The notes under the pieces were generated by a model. That model saw nothing but the letters and a program-made list of their open reading frames with translations. It had not been told where the DNA came from and did no database searches. 64,000 nt of DNA, taken from contig JBBRLL010000003.1 in the NCBI GenBank assembly GCA_038231395.1, forward strand, positions 1-64,000, read 5' to 3'. Each line of letters begins with the position of its first letter. Position 1 is the first letter of the stretch. A program made the translations under genes and the position numbers. Shown here piece by piece: positions 62,630 to 64,000 of this stretch. The stretch is from Stagnihabitans sp038231395. Its GTDB lineage: Bacteria; Pseudomonadota; Alphaproteobacteria; Rhodobacterales; Rhodobacteraceae.

Positions 62630-63715
62630 CTATTCCGTCAGGATGATGGCAGAGGCGGCGTCGAACGACAGCCAGACCTTGTCGTACCAATCGGCGACCC
62701 TGGCATCCTCCGCGCCGCGATTGGCATTGACCGCGTGAACCGAGACCAGCGCGTTGGGCAGTGCAATCCGGTACAGGCTGTCCTTGCCGAAATAGGCCAG
62801 GTCCTTGACCTCTCCCGCCAGCACGTTGGGGCCGATAACCGGACTGCGGTGGATGGTGATCTTCTCGGGCCGCACAGCCAGTTGCACGGTTTGCCCCGGC
62901 GTTACATCCACCGCACGCGCTTGGATTTGCTGGCCCAGAACCGGAACTTCAACGGTCACCACCTCATCAACCGAAATCACCTCCGCCTCCCAAGCATTGA
63001 TGGAGCCCAGGAAATTCGCCACAAAGCGCGATTTGGGGAACTCGTAGACCGCACCCGGAGCGCCTATCTGCTTGACCTCGCCCTTGTCCATCACGGCGAT
63101 ACGGTCCGACAGGGTCATCGCCTCTTCCTGATCATGGGTGACGACGATAAAGGTCACGCCGGTGCGTTCCTGAATGGACATCAGTTCAAACTGCGTATGT
63201 TCACGTAGTTTCTTATCAAGTGCCGCTAAAGGTTCATCCAGCAACAATAATTTTGGCTGCCGGGCCAAGGCACGAGCCAGGGCGACCCTTTGTCGCTGGC
63301 CGCCCGAAATCTGATGTGGCTTGCGGGTGGCATAGGGGGTCAGTTGCACCAGATCCAGCATTTCGCGCACCCGGGCCTGCCGGTCGACCGCGCTCATCGC
63401 CTCATGTTTCAGGCCGTATCCGACGTTTTTCTCAACGCTCATATGCGGGAACAGGGCATAGCTTTGGAACATCATGTGAACTGGGCGATCCCATGGCGGC
63501 ACCTGACCCATATCCTCCCCGTCGATGAAGATGCGGCCGGTGGTCGGCGTCTCAAACCCCGCAAGCATCCGCAGCAACGTGGTTTTCCCGCAGCCAGAGC
63601 CGCCCAGCAGTGAAAATATCTCGCCCTTTTCAATCGCCAGCGTCACGTCCTTGACCGCCTGAAACGTGCCGAAGGATTTCGACACACCCTCGATTCGCAC
63701 CAAAGTTTCGGCCAT
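62630..63715 (-). CDS. ABC transporter ATP-binding protein, polyamine type (PotA/PotG-like)
   Basis: The 361-residue protein has Walker A GGSGCGKTT, the Q-loop region HMMFQSYALFPHM, the signature ISGGQRQRVALARAL, Walker B LLLDEPLAALD and a C-terminal TOBE domain (ITIHRSPVIG). It energises the two permeases. It lies 3 bp after the binding protein gene. Confidence 0.95.
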   Translation of the reverse strand: MAETLVRIEGVSKSFGTFQAVKDVTLAIEKGEIFSLLGGSGCGKTTLLRMLAGFETPTTGRIFIDGEDMGQVPPWDRPVHMMFQSYALFPHMSVEKNVGYGLKHEAMSAVDRQARVREMLDLVQLTPYATRKPHQISGGQRQRVALARALARQPKLLLLDEPLAALDKKLREHTQFELMSIQERTGVTFIVVTHDQEEAMTLSDRIAVMDKGEVKQIGAPGAVYEFPKSRFVANFLGSINAWEAEVISVDEVVTVEVPVLGQQIQARAVDVTPGQTVQLAVRPEKITIHRSPVIGPNVLAGEVKDLAYFGKDSLYRIALPNALVSVHAVNANRGAEDARVADWYDKVWLSFDAASAIILTE

Positions 63716-63718
63716 TTT

Positions 63719-64000
63719 TTAACCCGCCTTGATATCGGCCCAGGCACGGTTCAGATCGCGCTCCTGCTCTTCGGACATCGGGGCGGGGGTGTACATCCGC
63801 TTGAGGGTCTCGGCATCCGGATAGATCGCCGGGTCGGCTGCAATCGCCGGATCAACCAGAGCGGTGGCGGCCTTGTTGGCATTGGCATAGCCGGTCAGGT
63901 CCGAGCATTTGGCAACCACCTCAGGCCGTAGCATGTAGTCGAGGAAAGCATAGGCACTGTCGACGTTCTTGGCATCGGAGGGCAGGCACCACAGGTCAAT
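63719..64000 (-). CDS. Polyamine-type solute-binding protein, C-terminal part (cut by window edge)
   Basis: Ninety-three C-terminal residues are inside the window, starting IDLWCLPSDAKNVDSAYAFL and containing LRPEVVAKCSDLTGYANANK. This matches the end of PotD/PotF-type periplasmic binding proteins (PADAKN...LRPEV). It is the first gene of the operon as far as seen, followed by ATPase, two permeases and the cupin protein. Confidence 0.9.
   Translation of the reverse strand: MDLWCLPSDAKNVDSAYAFLDYMLRPEVVAKCSDLTGYANANKAATALVDPAIAADPAIYPDAETLKRMYTPAPMSEEQERDLNRAWADIKAG

Overview
The window is high-GC chromosomal DNA from an alphaproteobacterium of the Rhodobacterales (Rhodobacter/Tabrizicola/Gemmobacter-like). 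Three things point there: a complete RcGTA-type gene transfer agent cluster lying between mltG and cysE, a pyruvate dehydrogenase E1-beta carrying its own lipoyl domain, and a DMSP-lyase-fold cupin protein coupled to an ABC transporter. Almost every gene is a chromosomal housekeeping or transport gene. No rRNA, CRISPR array, insertion sequence or replication origin was seen.

Layout. 1-0.9 kb: ribosomal operon rpsF-rpsR-rplI (minus strand; rplI runs off the edge) with a candidate S6:S18-type leader hairpin. 1-2 kb: two coupled unknown genes next to AT-rich DNA. 2-4.8 kb: a PACE efflux gene, then fabD, fabG and acpP. 4.8-5.2 kb: a MITE/REPIN-like repeat pair. 5.2-10.5 kb: a self-regulated tetR-MFP-RND efflux operon with a 16-bp palindromic operator. 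10.7-13.2 kb: fabF and mltG. 13.4-27.4 kb: the gene transfer agent cluster, g1 to g15 in order with g3.5 and g10.1. It encodes DNA packaging, portal, capsid maturation, head-tail connectors, tail tube, a short tape measure and a four-gene baseplate/adhesin module. Nearly all its genes overlap by a few bases, and all reading frames are open.

27.5-32.1 kb: cysE, then the pdhA-pdhB-pdhC operon on the opposite strand. 32.3-38.8 kb: an FtsB-like protein, class I aldolase, an XRE-cupin regulator, a GNAT acetyltransferase, a peptide-type solute-binding protein and a DUF502 membrane protein. Between the last two lies a strong candidate small RNA gene (promoter, two hairpins, T-run). 38.9-41.5 kb: pseudouridine catabolism (psuG and a PfkB kinase) and a DUF2461 protein. 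41.6-45.6 kb: rpsB-tsf, a CAU-anticodon tRNA, and purM-purN. 46-53.6 kb: a secreted UPF0303-like protein and the urea ABC transporter urtABCDE, with an unannotated 54-codon ORF exactly filling the urtB-urtC gap. 53.8-56.7 kb: a 969-residue RTX-repeat protein ending in a Hint domain. 56.9-60 kb: a GH3 glycosidase, tRNA-Cys, a cupin and a DUF1349 protein. 60-64 kb: a polyamine-type ABC transporter operon (binding protein cut by the window edge, ATPase, two permeases) whose last gene is the DMSP-lyase-fold cupin.

The most notable system is the intact gene transfer agent with its upstream control region. The best candidates for something undescribed are the 76-nt small RNA, the urtB-urtC small ORF, the MITE-like element and the DMSP-lyase-fold/ABC transporter unit.
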